From positions 374,501 through 438,500 of the forward strand of contig NZ_LMRS01000001.1 of assembly GCF_001426195.1 (NCBI RefSeq): a stretch of 64,000 nucleotides of DNA, read 5' to 3'. This document shows, in pieces, positions 54,700 through 63,787 of this stretch. Positions within the stretch are counted from its first letter, which is position 1. Each line of letters begins with the position of its first letter. Source of the stretch: Sphingomonas sp. Leaf339. Its GTDB lineage: Bacteria > Pseudomonadota > Alphaproteobacteria > Sphingomonadales > Sphingomonadaceae. The position numbers and the translations under genes are program-made. Under the pieces are notes generated by a model. That model was not told where the DNA came from. It worked only from the letters and a program-made list of their open reading frames with translations, and did no database searches.

Positions 54700-55712
54700 G
54701 CGGTGCCCATCACCTGCACCGCGAAACGCTCCATCTCCTCATGCTGAGGGCTCATCTGGAGCAGCAACAGGTCGAGTCCGGCGGCCTCGTATTCGGCGAT
54801 GCGCTCCTTCAACTGCTCGGGCGTGCCGACCAGATTTGGGCGCAGGCCGCGGTTGGAGACTGAATATTCCTGCAGCTTCAATTCGCGTTCCAGCTGCGTG
54901 CCCGACAGCCACTGGTCGTAATTGGCGAACCCGGGGGGCAGGTCGATGACGGTGGTTATCCGCTCCAGCTCGCGCTGCGCCTCCGCCTCGCTGTCGCGGA
55001 CGATGGCATAGGCGGCCATGCCGAACTGCATCGGCGCGCTGCCTGTCGCTTCGCGCCTTGCCGCCATATCGGCGATCTTTGGCGCGATCGCGCTGACCGG
55101 ATCGCCGTGCATGACATAGGCGTCGCACTGTGCGGCGATCATTGTCTTCGCCTTCTCGCTTTCACCGCCCGCGTAGACGGTAGGGCGCTTGACCGGCTTG
55201 GGCGCGCAGATCGCTTCCTGCGTATGATAGAATTGACCATCGAAGCTGAACCGATCCTTGGTCCATAGCCCATCGACCACGGTTAGCCATTCCTGCGTGC
55301 GGGCATAGCGATCGTCGTGCTGGTCGAATTGCAGGCCATATTGCGTCGCCTCGTCCGCCCACCAGCTCGACACGACGTTCAGCGCCAGCCGGCCGCCGGC
55401 GATGCGATCGATATTGGCGGCCGCCTTGGCGAACAGCGCCGGGTGATGGAAATTGGGCCGGACCGCGACCATCAGCTCAAGTCGCTCCGTCACCGCCGCC
55501 ATCGCTGCCGCGGTCGACCAGGCATCCAGCGCGGGCTGGTCGATGCCCTTGATGTCGTTCAGGTTCAGCTCGGCGATCAGCGTCAGGTCGTAACCCCAGC
55601 GTTCCGCGTCCTGCGTTAGCCGCTTCGTATAGTCCCAGCTGGCGTCCATCCCCTCGTCCGGGACATTGCGCAGCCAGCCGCCGAACACCGGCGTCCAATA
55701 TCCATACCGCAT
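54696..55712 (-). CDS. LLM-class FMN-dependent monooxygenase, sulfonate/sulfone type
   Basis: A 338-residue flavin-dependent monooxygenase of the luciferase-like family. It resembles SsuD (alkanesulfonate) and SfnG (dimethylsulfone) in the [18 protein letters not shown] segment, [17 protein letters not shown] and the [13 protein letters not shown] block. These enzymes take reduced FMN from a partner reductase and release sulfite or another fragment. No flavin reductase gene is nearby. The gene is coupled by four-base overlaps to the MetN-like gene downstream and separated by one base or less from the ATP-grasp gene upstream. Confidence 0.88.
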   Translation of the reverse strand: MRYGYWTPVFGGWLRNVPDEGMDASWDYTKRLTQDAERWGYDLTLIAELNLNDIKGIDQPALDAWSTAAAMAAVTERLELMVAVRPNFHHPALFAKAAANIDRIAGGRLALNVVSSWWADEATQYGLQFDQHDDRYARTQEWLTVVDGLWTKDRFSFDGQFYHTQEAICAPKPVKRPTVYAGGESEKAKTMIAAQCDAYVMHGDPVSAIAPKIADMAARREATGSAPMQFGMAAYAIVRDSEAEAQRELERITTVIDLPPGFANYDQWLSGTQLERELKLQEYSVSNRGLRPNLVGTPEQLKERIAEYEAAGLDLLLLQMSPQHEEMERFAVQVMGTA

Positions 55713-56617
55713 CAGCGTGCCTTCTCGATCTGTTCGACCAGATAATCGACGAGGCGCTCATGCGGGTCCCAGCCCAGCACGTCGAGCGGCCGTGCGACGA
55801 AATTCGACAGCGCATTAATGTCATAGAAGCGCGGTACACCATCGCGGTCGTCGATCATCACCTCGACCCCGCCAACGTCGAGATCGACCGCGTCGGCGAT
55901 CCGCTCCGCCGCGGTGCTCAACTCGCTGGTCGGATCGACCGCCGTCATACGGATGCCCAATCCCGGCACCACACATGCGTCTGCCGGGCACAGGTCGAAC
56001 GCGCCGCCGCCCGCGACCTCGATCGCATAGAGCAGACGGCGGTCGAGCGTCTCGATCCGAGTGATGATGCCGTCACGGGCGGGGACGTAATCCTGCACGA
56101 GCAACACGCCGTCGACACTGATCGGCAAGCTACCATCGGCCACGGCGGCACGCAGCTCGTCGAGGCTCTCGAATTTGACGATACCGGCACCGGAGCCGCC
56201 GATATTGGCCTTCACCACCAACGGGAAGGGCAGGGTCCGCGCCGCCTCGACCACATCGGCCGCACGGTGGACGACCCGCGTATCGGGAATGGCGAGGCCC
56301 AGTGAGGCGATCAGCGACAATTGCCGGGCCTTGGACGCATCGATCGCCAACACATCGGCGCCGTTGATGACGCGCGCGCCAGACCGCCGCCAATGATCGA
56401 GCAACGCCATCGCGTGGAAGATGGGATGCTCGTCCGACCGCAGGAAGCTCGACATGGCGATCCGGTTGAACACCACGCGTGCCGGCGGCATCGGATCGGC
56501 CGGGTTCCAGTCCCCATCGGGCGAGCATTTGGCGACATCGATCCCGCGCTTCTCCAGTGCGGCAAAAAGTGGCGCGAACCAGAGCGGGTGTTCGTAGAGG
56601 ACGGCGAGATCGGTCAT
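55712..56617 (-). CDS. ATP-grasp (RimK-like) ligase
   Basis: A 301-residue ATP-grasp enzyme. The start at 56617 has GAGG a few bases upstream; an ATG at 56650 lacks one. The ATP-binding pocket is visible in FPLVVKANIGGSGAGIVKFE, VQDYVPARDG and the metal-binding GGVEVMIDDRDG followed by FYDINALSNF. Such enzymes join a carboxylate to an amine, often an amino acid. It is the first gene of the operon with a monooxygenase and a MetNIQ transporter. The substrate is unknown, and the family does not explain why it is encoded here. Confidence 0.85.
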   Translation of the reverse strand: MTDLAVLYEHPLWFAPLFAALEKRGIDVAKCSPDGDWNPADPMPPARVVFNRIAMSSFLRSDEHPIFHAMALLDHWRRSGARVINGADVLAIDASKARQLSLIASLGLAIPDTRVVHRAADVVEAARTLPFPLVVKANIGGSGAGIVKFESLDELRAAVADGSLPISVDGVLLVQDYVPARDGIITRIETLDRRLLYAIEVAGGGAFDLCPADACVVPGLGIRMTAVDPTSELSTAAERIADAVDLDVGGVEVMIDDRDGVPRFYDINALSNFVARPLDVLGWDPHERLVDYLVEQIEKAR

Positions 56618-57005
56618 GAGGCCTCGAATGCTGAAGGCGGCTTTTGCCATTGTCGGATCGTCGCCACTACCGGCCAAGCCCTTGTCGAAGGAAAAGCTTT
56701 GATTTCGCGTCCGGGGAGCTGCTCCGGCCGTAAACGCCGGTTGCAAGCCTCCGATCGATCCTGCAAATCGCAAGCATGTCTTGCCTGTCGACAGTCAAGG
56801 GAGCAATTGATCGGGGTTGGAAAGGCTGCTCTATCGCCGTCGGTGCGCAGCGATATGGAGCATCATTGGAAAGATAGCGGAGATTGGACGACGCCTGTCG
56901 AAAATTTTGGAGCCGACACCGCCCAAGGGCTATCGAACGCCAGACATTGCACCACAGATCGGATCACGAACCGAAGAAAGCTCGCAATTACGGAATACTC
57001 TCCGT
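56618..57005. other. 388-bp gap upstream of the ATP-grasp operon
   Basis: No gene I can support. It contains the end of the ThuA gene's downstream side and the control region of the ATP-grasp operon. A perfect inverted repeat GCAAG-CATGT-CTTGC lies at 56770-56784, about 153 bp before the start, and a GGAGC-T-GCTCC element lies at about 56715. A short in-frame stretch across 56817-57116 has no protein-like pattern. Confidence 0.5.
56770..56784. promoter_or_regulatory. Inverted repeat upstream of the ATP-grasp/LLM/Met operon
   Basis: GCAAG and CTTGC flank CATGT, a perfect 5-5-5 palindrome about 150 bp upstream of the operon start. Too short for certainty; recorded as a possible operator. Confidence 0.25.
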
Positions 57006-57797
57006 CTATTTTCCTGCCCAGCGGATCGCATTGACGAGAATGCGCCGATAGTTTGGATCGTCATATGCCGCGGGTTGATGGCCAAGCGCGGAATAAAAGA
57101 TCCGTGCCTTCGATGAGGGATTGATCCAGATGACGGGGTGCATGCCCATCGCCAGTTTGGCACCCGGACGGTAGCTTGCTTCATCAATCCGCGCGAGCAC
57201 GGTCATGCCGCGGGCTGCGGGGTTGGCGTCGAATGAATACCATTCATCGACGGGTGACCAGGGTAGTTTGACACCGGCCATGACAGGGTGATGCGGACGA
57301 TCGACGACGATCCGGGCCGGCTGGAACTGATCTGCTCCACCCGGATGGCCGATGAATTTGGTGCCGATGACCGTGTCCTTATACCATGCCTCCTTATGAC
57401 TGTCGTCGCCGGCGGCGTGCAGGGCCACGACGCCACCGCCCTTCGTCACGAAGCGCATGAACGCAGCCCGCTGATCCTGGGTTAGGAATTCACCGCTGGC
57501 GCTGTTGAGGACGACGACGTCAAAGTGCTGTAGCTGTTCATCGTTGAAGACAGCCGCGTTTTCGGTGACATAGCTCTGACGGCCCAAACCTCGGGCGATA
57601 TCGGCGAGGACGGCGTTCGAGTGCGGGATATGCTCGATATGTCGCCAGCCGTTCGTCTTGGACACGATTAGCACCGCGTGCCGCAGTCCAGCGGGAATTA
57701 CTGGGGCAACCACATCATAGGTGGCGGTCGGCAGATGAGGATTGGGTGCCGTTTGAGCCGTCGTCAGCAGGGCCGCCATCACCAGCATTTTGCGCAT
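57006..57797 (-). CDS. ThuA-domain exported protein
   Basis: A 263-residue ThuA/glutamine-amidotransferase-like protein. The ATG at 57797 has GGAG nine bases upstream and a signal peptide ending near TTAQTAP. The fold is marked by LIVSKTNGWRHIEHIPHSNA, VVVLNSASGEFLTQDQRAAF, GGGVVALHAAGDDS and YSALGHQPAAYDDPNY. In rhizobia ThuA works in trehalose use; stand-alone exported ThuA proteins like this one often occur in sugar-degradation regions and are of unknown exact function. It is transcribed away from the GST gene. Confidence 0.87.
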   Translation of the reverse strand: MRKMLVMAALLTTAQTAPNPHLPTATYDVVAPVIPAGLRHAVLIVSKTNGWRHIEHIPHSNAVLADIARGLGRQSYVTENAAVFNDEQLQHFDVVVLNSASGEFLTQDQRAAFMRFVTKGGGVVALHAAGDDSHKEAWYKDTVIGTKFIGHPGGADQFQPARIVVDRPHHPVMAGVKLPWSPVDEWYSFDANPAARGMTVLARIDEASYRPGAKLAMGMHPVIWINPSSKARIFYSALGHQPAAYDDPNYRRILVNAIRWAGK

Positions 57798-57924
57798 TAT
57801 GCTATCTCCCACCGTAACATGGGACTGGCGATAGCGCACTGGGGCCATGGTTTCGATACCAAGCGGTCCGAAGCAGCTATCGCACGCCCCACGCGTTAAG
57901 GCAGTTCAGCATGGAGGAAGCTTG

Positions 57925-58509
57925 ATGAAGCTCTATTACTCGCCGGGCGCTTGTAGTCTGGCCGATCACATCGCGTTGCATGAGGCGGGCCTCTCGTTCG
58001 AGCACGAGAAGGTCGATCTGAAGGCCAAGCGAACCGAAAGTGGCGCTGACTACACGGCGATCAATCCGAAGGGATATGTCCCGGCGCTAACGCTCGACAG
58101 CGGGGAGACGCTGAGCGAGAACATCGCGATCCTCGACTGGATCGCGCATCAGGATACGAAGCTGAAGCCCTCAGGCCCGATGGGGCACACTCATTTGCTG
58201 GAGGCGCTGGCGTATATCTCGACCGAGATACACAAAAGCTTCAAGCCCTTCTTCGCCGGTGCCGGTGACGACGAAAAGGCGAAGGCTGGCGAGACGATCC
58301 TGAAACGGATGGGATATCTCGCCGACACGATGGAAGGCGATTTCCTGTTCGGCGCCGATCTTAGCGTCGCCGACTGCTACCTTTTCGTCATGCTGCTCTG
58401 GGCGCGCAAGAATGGCCTAGACGTACCGCAGAAGTTGGTTGGCTATCGCGATCGACTGATGGAGCGGCCGTCCGTCAAGGCGGCGATGACTCATGAAGGT
58501 TTGATCTAA
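57925..58509 (+). CDS. Glutathione S-transferase, beta class-like
   Basis: A 194-residue GST. The N-terminal thioredoxin-like domain begins MKLYYSPGACSLADHIAL, with the cysteine at residue 10 characteristic of beta-class enzymes, and NPKGYVPALTLDSGETLSEN as the glutathione-binding proline region. The C-terminal helical domain contains FLFGADLSVADCYLFVMLLW. GGAGG precedes the ATG at a good distance. Stands alone, followed by a hairpin. Confidence 0.93.
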   Translation: MKLYYSPGACSLADHIALHEAGLSFEHEKVDLKAKRTESGADYTAINPKGYVPALTLDSGETLSENIAILDWIAHQDTKLKPSGPMGHTHLLEALAYISTEIHKSFKPFFAGAGDDEKAKAGETILKRMGYLADTMEGDFLFGADLSVADCYLFVMLLWARKNGLDVPQKLVGYRDRLMERPSVKAAMTHEGLI

Positions 58510-58516
58510 CAGGGTG

Positions 58517-58544
58517 GACGCCGGTCTATCATCAGGCCGGCGTC
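58517..58544. terminator. Hairpin after the GST gene
   Basis: GACGCCGG (58517-58524) and CCGGCGTC (58537-58544) form a perfect 8-bp stem. No clear T-tract follows, so termination efficiency is uncertain. It lies between the GST gene and a convergent gene. Confidence 0.4.
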
Positions 58545-58590
58545 ACTTGTGTCGGCAGTATTTCGATCCCTGACCTTCAATAGATTGCGG

Positions 58591-58968
58591 TTATTGGTGG
58601 GAGCGATAGCCCTGTTTCGTTTCGGCTTTGAAATTCTTTGAACAGCTTGCCGCGAGAAACCGTGCCATCAGCCCCGTTTTCCTGAGCGCCGGCAGGTAAG
58701 CGCCGGATTCGCATGAGGCGCGACTGCGGTCGATATCGTCGCACTGCGCGATGCCCCCATCGACGTAGCGGGGGAGGACGAGGTCAAGTCGCTGACGGTC
58801 ACGCGCCGGCAAACCTGTTCTGAAATCGTCCAGCAGTTGAAGCTGGTCGGCGGGAGATATTCTGACGACATCCGACGTGCTGCAACTTGTCGTTCTGCCG
58901 GCCGCCGATTGTACTGCGGGCGCAGCAGCAGCGGATGCCGCGAGCATCGCGAACCATGCAAACCACAT
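58591..58968 (-). CDS. Small exported hypothetical protein
   Basis: A 125-residue exported protein of unknown function. The ATG at 58968 has GGAG seven bases upstream; a signal peptide with two Trp at its start (MWFAWFAMLAASAAAA) is cleaved near AAPAVQ. The mature protein is polar and helical, with a QLQLLDDFRTGLPARDRQRL segment and four cysteines (TSCSTSD, AQCDDID, ASCESGAY, ASCSKNF). It lies downstream of the efflux genes on the same strand, but with a 91-bp gap and a possible hairpin (59022-59041) in between, so it is probably separate. Confidence 0.6.
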   Translation of the reverse strand: MWFAWFAMLAASAAAAPAVQSAAGRTTSCSTSDVVRISPADQLQLLDDFRTGLPARDRQRLDLVLPRYVDGGIAQCDDIDRSRASCESGAYLPALRKTGLMARFLAASCSKNFKAETKQGYRSHQ

Positions 58969-59021
58969 CGGTAATCTCCATCGAAGCCCCGAAGCGCCAT
59001 GATGATAGATCGGTCGGTGCA

Positions 59022-59041
59022 ACATTGCCCAATGACAATGT
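59022..59041. promoter_or_regulatory. Inverted repeat between the efflux operon and the small exported gene
   Basis: ACATTG and CAATGT flank eight bases (CCCAATGA). It is a perfect 6-8-6 palindrome, 53 bp upstream of the exported-protein start and just after the end of the outer-membrane efflux gene. It might be an operator or a weak terminator. Confidence 0.2.
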
Positions 59042-59059
59042 CGTCACCCCAATCCCCGA

Positions 59060-60484
59060 TTACCGCGCGCTGACTTGCCCAACCGCCACCGTCTGCCATC
59101 CACCGCCGAGGGATCGGAACACATCGACCTGCGCATCCGCGATCCGCGCATCGGCCACCGCCAGATCGGCATCCGCGTCGGCAAATGTTCGTTCCGCATC
59201 CAGCACGATCAGGAAGTCTATCTGCCCTTCGCGCTGGCGAGCGCGGGTGATGCGGGCGGCGGTGGCGGCGTTGTCGTGCGCCGATTGCAATCGCATGCGA
59301 CGATCTAGTTCGCGGGCATAGTTCGACAGCGCCGTTTCGGTTTCCTCCAGCGCATTCAGGACACTGCCATCAAAGCTGGCCAGGGCGCCCCGCGTATCCG
59401 CCTCCGCGCCGGCGATCCGTGCACGCGCCGCCGACTGGTTCAGCGACCAGTTCAGTAGCGGCCCCAGCAGCCAGCGGATCGGCCCGCCGGTAAAGATGTC
59501 TCCCATGCTCAGCGCGGTCGAACCAATCGAGCCGCCCAGCGAGATCTGCGGATAGAGCTGCGACGTCTGCACCCCGATCCGGGCCGTCGATGCCGCCAGC
59601 CGGCGCTCGGCGGCGCGCACGTCCGGGCGACGCGCCAAAAACGCAGCGCCGTCACCGACCGGAATCGGCTGGACCAGCCGAGGCGTCGTGGTTCGCGCAC
59701 CGACGGCGGCCGGCAATTCTTGCGGCGTCCGCCCGGTCAGTGTCGCCAGCCGGAACAACGCCGCCTGCCGTTCCGCCGCGATCTGCGGCACCAGCGCGGC
59801 GCGTTGATCGCGCAGCGCGGCGATCCGCACCTCGTCCAGTTTTGCGGCGCGACCAGCCTCAACCCGCTTGCCGGTCAGTGTGGTGGATTTCGCCAGCAGA
59901 TCGACGATCCGCTCCGCCACCGCCAGCCGTTCGGCCGACGACGCGGCATCGACATAGGCGCGGGTAGTGGCCGCCACGATCGATACACGCACCGCATCGG
60001 CATCCGCCTGCGCAGCGCCGACGTCACCGCGCGCCGCCTCGACATTGCGGCGGACGCGACCGGCCAGATCGACCTCGTAACTGACGTCCAGTCCGACGTC
60101 GTAGGTCGCTCGTTCGCGGTCGAAGCCGGGCAGGTTCTGGAGCTGCGATGTGCGCGCATAATTGCCGCTCGCGCCCGCATCCACCTGTGGTTGGCGATCG
60201 GCCTTCGCGCCCCTTAGCGATGCTCGCGCGCTGTCCAGCCGCGCCACCGCGACGCGCAGGTCGGTGTTCGCGGCCAGCGCATCGGCGACGAGGCCGTCGA
60301 GCACCGGATCGCGGTACATCCGCCACCAATCATCGTCGACTGGTGCCGTGGCGGTCGTGGCGGCATTGGCCGTGGCGAAGGCCGCCGCCGCGGTGGGTGG
60401 GGTGATCGGCGCAATATAATCGGGGCCGGCGGCGCAGGCGGCCAGCGTCAACGCCGACAGGGTGGCAAGAAGCAATGACTTCAT
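59060..60484 (-). CDS. RND efflux outer-membrane factor, NodT/OprM family lipoprotein
   Basis: A 474-residue outer-membrane channel of a tripartite drug-efflux pump. The lipobox is LTLAACAAGPDY, so the protein is a lipoprotein. Two NodT/OEP repeats are seen, with DDWWRMYRDPVLDGLVADAL and the DGSVLNALEETETALSNYA segment in the second half, and the coiled-coil blocks typical of TolC-like tunnels. It follows the permease gene by 9 bp and probably works with it. Confidence 0.93.
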   Translation of the reverse strand: MKSLLLATLSALTLAACAAGPDYIAPITPPTAAAAFATANAATTATAPVDDDWWRMYRDPVLDGLVADALAANTDLRVAVARLDSARASLRGAKADRQPQVDAGASGNYARTSQLQNLPGFDRERATYDVGLDVSYEVDLAGRVRRNVEAARGDVGAAQADADAVRVSIVAATTRAYVDAASSAERLAVAERIVDLLAKSTTLTGKRVEAGRAAKLDEVRIAALRDQRAALVPQIAAERQAALFRLATLTGRTPQELPAAVGARTTTPRLVQPIPVGDGAAFLARRPDVRAAERRLAASTARIGVQTSQLYPQISLGGSIGSTALSMGDIFTGGPIRWLLGPLLNWSLNQSAARARIAGAEADTRGALASFDGSVLNALEETETALSNYARELDRRMRLQSAHDNAATAARITRARQREGQIDFLIVLDAERTFADADADLAVADARIADAQVDVFRSLGGGWQTVAVGQVSAR

Positions 60485-60493
60485 GATCGTTCC

Positions 60494-63400
60494 TTATTCG
60501 GCTGGCTGGAGCGTGGGGGCGGGGGCCGGGCGGCGACGCTCGAACCGCTTCGCCATCCCGCGCGCCACCACATAGAACGTAGGAGTGAAGAGCAGACCGA
60601 ACCCGGTCACGCCGATCATCCCGAAGAACACCGCCGTCCCCAGCGCCTGCCGCAATTCGGCACCTGCGCCCGTCGCGATCACCAGCGGCACCGCGCCCAG
60701 GATGAACGCGAAACTGGTCATCAGGATCGGGCGCAACCGGTCCTTCGCGGCGCGCACCGCCGCCTCTGCCGAGGACAGGCCGTCCTGTTCCTCTGCCTGC
60801 TTGGCGAATTCGACCACCAGGATCGCGTTCTTGGCGGCCAGCGCAATCAGCACGACGAGGCCGATCTGGGTCAGGACGTTGTTGTCCATTCCCCGCAGGT
60901 TCACGCCGGTCATCGCCGCCAACAGACACATCGGCACGATCAGGATGATCGCCAGCGGCAGCGTCAGGCTTTCATATTGCGCGGCCAGCACCAGTAAGAC
61001 GAACAGCACCGCCATGCCGAACACCAATGCCGCCGTGCTGCCCGCCGCCTTTTGCTGATACGCTATGCCTGTCCACTCATGGGCATATCCGGTCGGCAGC
61101 GCGGTATCGGCCAACTTCTCCATCGCAATTAGCGACTGGCCGGACGAGAAACCGGGCGCGGTATCGCCATCGACCTCGACCGCCGGGAACAGATTATATC
61201 GCACGACGCGATACGGCCCGGTTTTGTCGCGGAAGGTCGACATCGATCCCACCGGCACCATCTGCCCGGAATTGGACCGGGTCTTCAGATTCGCGATATC
61301 GGCGGTCGTGTTGCGGAACGGCGCATCGGCCTGTGCGGTGACGCGATAGGTGCGGCCCAGCAGGTTGAAGTCGTTGACGAACGCCGACCCGAGATAGACC
61401 TGCAACGCCTCGAACACCCGTTCTGGTGGTACGCCCAACATGTTGGCCTTCGCGCGATCCACATCGGCAAAGATGCGCGGCGTGGCGGTGTCGAAGAAGG
61501 TATAGACCTGCGCCAGTCCCTTGGTCTGGTTCGCCTTGCCGATCAGATCGTAGCTGGTCTTGCCCAGGTCGCCATAACCATGGCCGCCCTGATCCTGCAC
61601 CATCAGCCGGTATCCGCCTGCCGATCCGATACCCTGGATAAGTGGTGGCGGCACGATCAGCAACCGGGCCTCGGTGATGTCGCCCGTCACCTTGCGTGCT
61701 TCCGCCATAATCCCGGCGAAGGTGACGCCCAACTCCTTGCGCTCTTCAAAACTCTTCAGCGGGATGTACGCGGCGGCACTATTCGGTGCGAGCGTCTGCG
61801 ATGGGCCGTCGAAGCCCGCCAGCATCACCGCGCCCTTCACGCCGGCCAGCGGCAGGATGCGCTTGGCGACCTTTTGCATCACCGCATCCGTCCGTTCGAC
61901 CGAAGAGCCGGGTGGCAATTGGATGACGGTCAGGAAATATCCCTGATCCTGCGCTGGTACGAAGCCGGTCGGTGTCACCATGAACACGCCCGCTGTCACC
62001 GCGATCAACGCGGCATAGGCGATCATCATCCGCTTCGGCGCCGATACCAGCCGCTGGGTCAGCCGCGCATAGCTGTCGCTCATCCGCTCGAACCCGCGAT
62101 TGAAGCTGTCTCCCGCGCGCCGGACCAGCCGGGTCACGCGGTTACCCGTATCCGCCGGCTCGGTCGGCTTCAGCAACAGTGCCGCGAGCGCCGGCGATAA
62201 CGTCAGCGACAACACGAGCGAGATTATCGTCGCGGTCGAGATCGTGACGGCGAACTGGCGATAGAAGGCACCCGATAGGCCAGTCAGGAACACCGTCGGA
62301 ATGAACACCGCGCACAGCACCAGCACGATCGCGACCAGCGCGCCCGACACTTCGTCCATCGATGTTCGCGCCGCCTCCAGCGGTGACAGGCCGTGTTCCA
62401 GATTGCGTTCGACATTCTCGACCACGACGATCGCGTCGTCGACGACGATACCGATCGCCAGCACCAGTCCGAACAGCGAAAGGTTGTTGAGCGAATATCC
62501 GAATGCCGCCAGCACCGCGAACGTGCCGATCAGCGATACCGGGATCGCCACGATCGGGATGATCGCGGCCCGCCACTTCTGCAGGAAGACCAGGATCACC
62601 AGCACGACGAGGATCATCGCCTCGACCAGCGTATGCTTCACCGCGTCGATCGACTGGGCGATGAATTCGGTGGGGTTATAGATGACGCGGTATTCCAACC
62701 CCTTGGGAAAGCGCTTGGACATGCTTTCCATCTCGGCAGACACTGCCTTCGCGGCGCCCAGCGCGTTTGATCCAGGACGCTGGAAGACGGCGGCGATGAC
62801 GGTCGGCTGACCGCTCAGATAGGTGTTCGCGCCATAATCCTGCGCGCCGAGTTCGACGCGGGCGACATCCGACACGCGGACCTGACGCCCTGCCGCATCG
62901 GTACGGATCACGACATCGGCGAACTGCTTGGGATCGGTCAGCCGACCTTGCGTCTCGACGTTCAACTGGAACGCGCTCGATTTGCCATAGGGGGGCTGGC
63001 CCAGCGTACCTGCGGCGACCTGCACGTTCTGCGCGCGCAGCGCCGCGACGATCTCGCCCGCTGTCAGATCCAACGCAGCGGCACGGCCGGGATCGATCCA
63101 CACGCGCATCGAATAATCGCGCGCACCGAACAGTTGCACGTCGCCGACGCCGTCGATTCGGCTCAATCGGTCGCGGACCTGCGTCAGCGCGTAGTTAGAG
63201 ATGTAACCGCGATCGAGCGATCCGTCGGGCGACACCAGGTTCACGACCATCAGGAAGTCCGGCGACGTCTTGCGCGTCACGACGCCCAAGCGCTGCACGT
63301 CCTCCGGCAGGCGCGGCACGGCGACCGCGACGCGGTTCTGCACCAGCACCTGCGCGGCATCCAGATCGGTACCGATCTTGAAGGTAACGGTTATCGTCAC

Positions 63401-63667
63401 CTTGCCGTCCCCGGTCGATTGCGACGACTGGTACAGCATGTTGTCGACGCCGTTGATTTCCTGTTCGATCGGCGCGGCGACGGTTTCGGCCACCGTCTCG
63501 GCAGATGCACCGGGATACACGGCGCTGACGGTGACGGTCGGCGGTACGATGTCGGGATATTGCGACACGGGCAGCGCCAGGTACGCGATCGCGCCGACGA
63601 TGGTGATGATGACCGCGATCACGCCCGCAAAGATCGGCCGGGTAATGAAGAAGCGCGAAAAGCGCAT
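60494..63667 (-). CDS. RND multidrug efflux permease, HAE1 type
   Basis: A 1057-residue proton-driven inner-membrane pump of the AcrB/MexB type. Twelve membrane helices and two large periplasmic loops are visible. The proton-relay region of the fourth helix has IGIVVDDAIVVVENVERN with two adjacent Asp residues, and a lysine and other polar residues in the tenth helix (GLVVLIALAAKNAILVVEFA). YPDIVPPTVTVSAVYPGASAE near the N-terminus is typical. It pairs with an outer-membrane factor downstream and an adaptor upstream. Drug or solvent export is the usual role. Confidence 0.96.
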   Translation of the reverse strand: MRFSRFFITRPIFAGVIAVIITIVGAIAYLALPVSQYPDIVPPTVTVSAVYPGASAETVAETVAAPIEQEINGVDNMLYQSSQSTGDGKVTITVTFKIGTDLDAAQVLVQNRVAVAVPRLPEDVQRLGVVTRKTSPDFLMVVNLVSPDGSLDRGYISNYALTQVRDRLSRIDGVGDVQLFGARDYSMRVWIDPGRAAALDLTAGEIVAALRAQNVQVAAGTLGQPPYGKSSAFQLNVETQGRLTDPKQFADVVIRTDAAGRQVRVSDVARVELGAQDYGANTYLSGQPTVIAAVFQRPGSNALGAAKAVSAEMESMSKRFPKGLEYRVIYNPTEFIAQSIDAVKHTLVEAMILVVLVILVFLQKWRAAIIPIVAIPVSLIGTFAVLAAFGYSLNNLSLFGLVLAIGIVVDDAIVVVENVERNLEHGLSPLEAARTSMDEVSGALVAIVLVLCAVFIPTVFLTGLSGAFYRQFAVTISTATIISLVLSLTLSPALAALLLKPTEPADTGNRVTRLVRRAGDSFNRGFERMSDSYARLTQRLVSAPKRMMIAYAALIAVTAGVFMVTPTGFVPAQDQGYFLTVIQLPPGSSVERTDAVMQKVAKRILPLAGVKGAVMLAGFDGPSQTLAPNSAAAYIPLKSFEERKELGVTFAGIMAEARKVTGDITEARLLIVPPPLIQGIGSAGGYRLMVQDQGGHGYGDLGKTSYDLIGKANQTKGLAQVYTFFDTATPRIFADVDRAKANMLGVPPERVFEALQVYLGSAFVNDFNLLGRTYRVTAQADAPFRNTTADIANLKTRSNSGQMVPVGSMSTFRDKTGPYRVVRYNLFPAVEVDGDTAPGFSSGQSLIAMEKLADTALPTGYAHEWTGIAYQQKAAGSTAALVFGMAVLFVLLVLAAQYESLTLPLAIILIVPMCLLAAMTGVNLRGMDNNVLTQIGLVVLIALAAKNAILVVEFAKQAEEQDGLSSAEAAVRAAKDRLRPILMTSFAFILGAVPLVIATGAGAELRQALGTAVFFGMIGVTGFGLLFTPTFYVVARGMAKRFERRRPAPAPTLQPAE

Positions 63668-63787
63668 GGGTTTTTCCTCGGTAGAGAGGGCGCGACCCGC
63701 CGTTCCGTCCCCCGGCGGAAACCGGGAACAGTTGGGCGAACGGCAGTGAGTATTCGGTAGGCCTTGCCGGCTGGAGCCGGGGATCGG

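Noticed and set aside
61580..63760. Plus-strand frames over the RND permease (61580-62200 and 62948-63760)
   Set aside because: They lie opposite the permease coding sequence, which has membrane helices and family motifs throughout.
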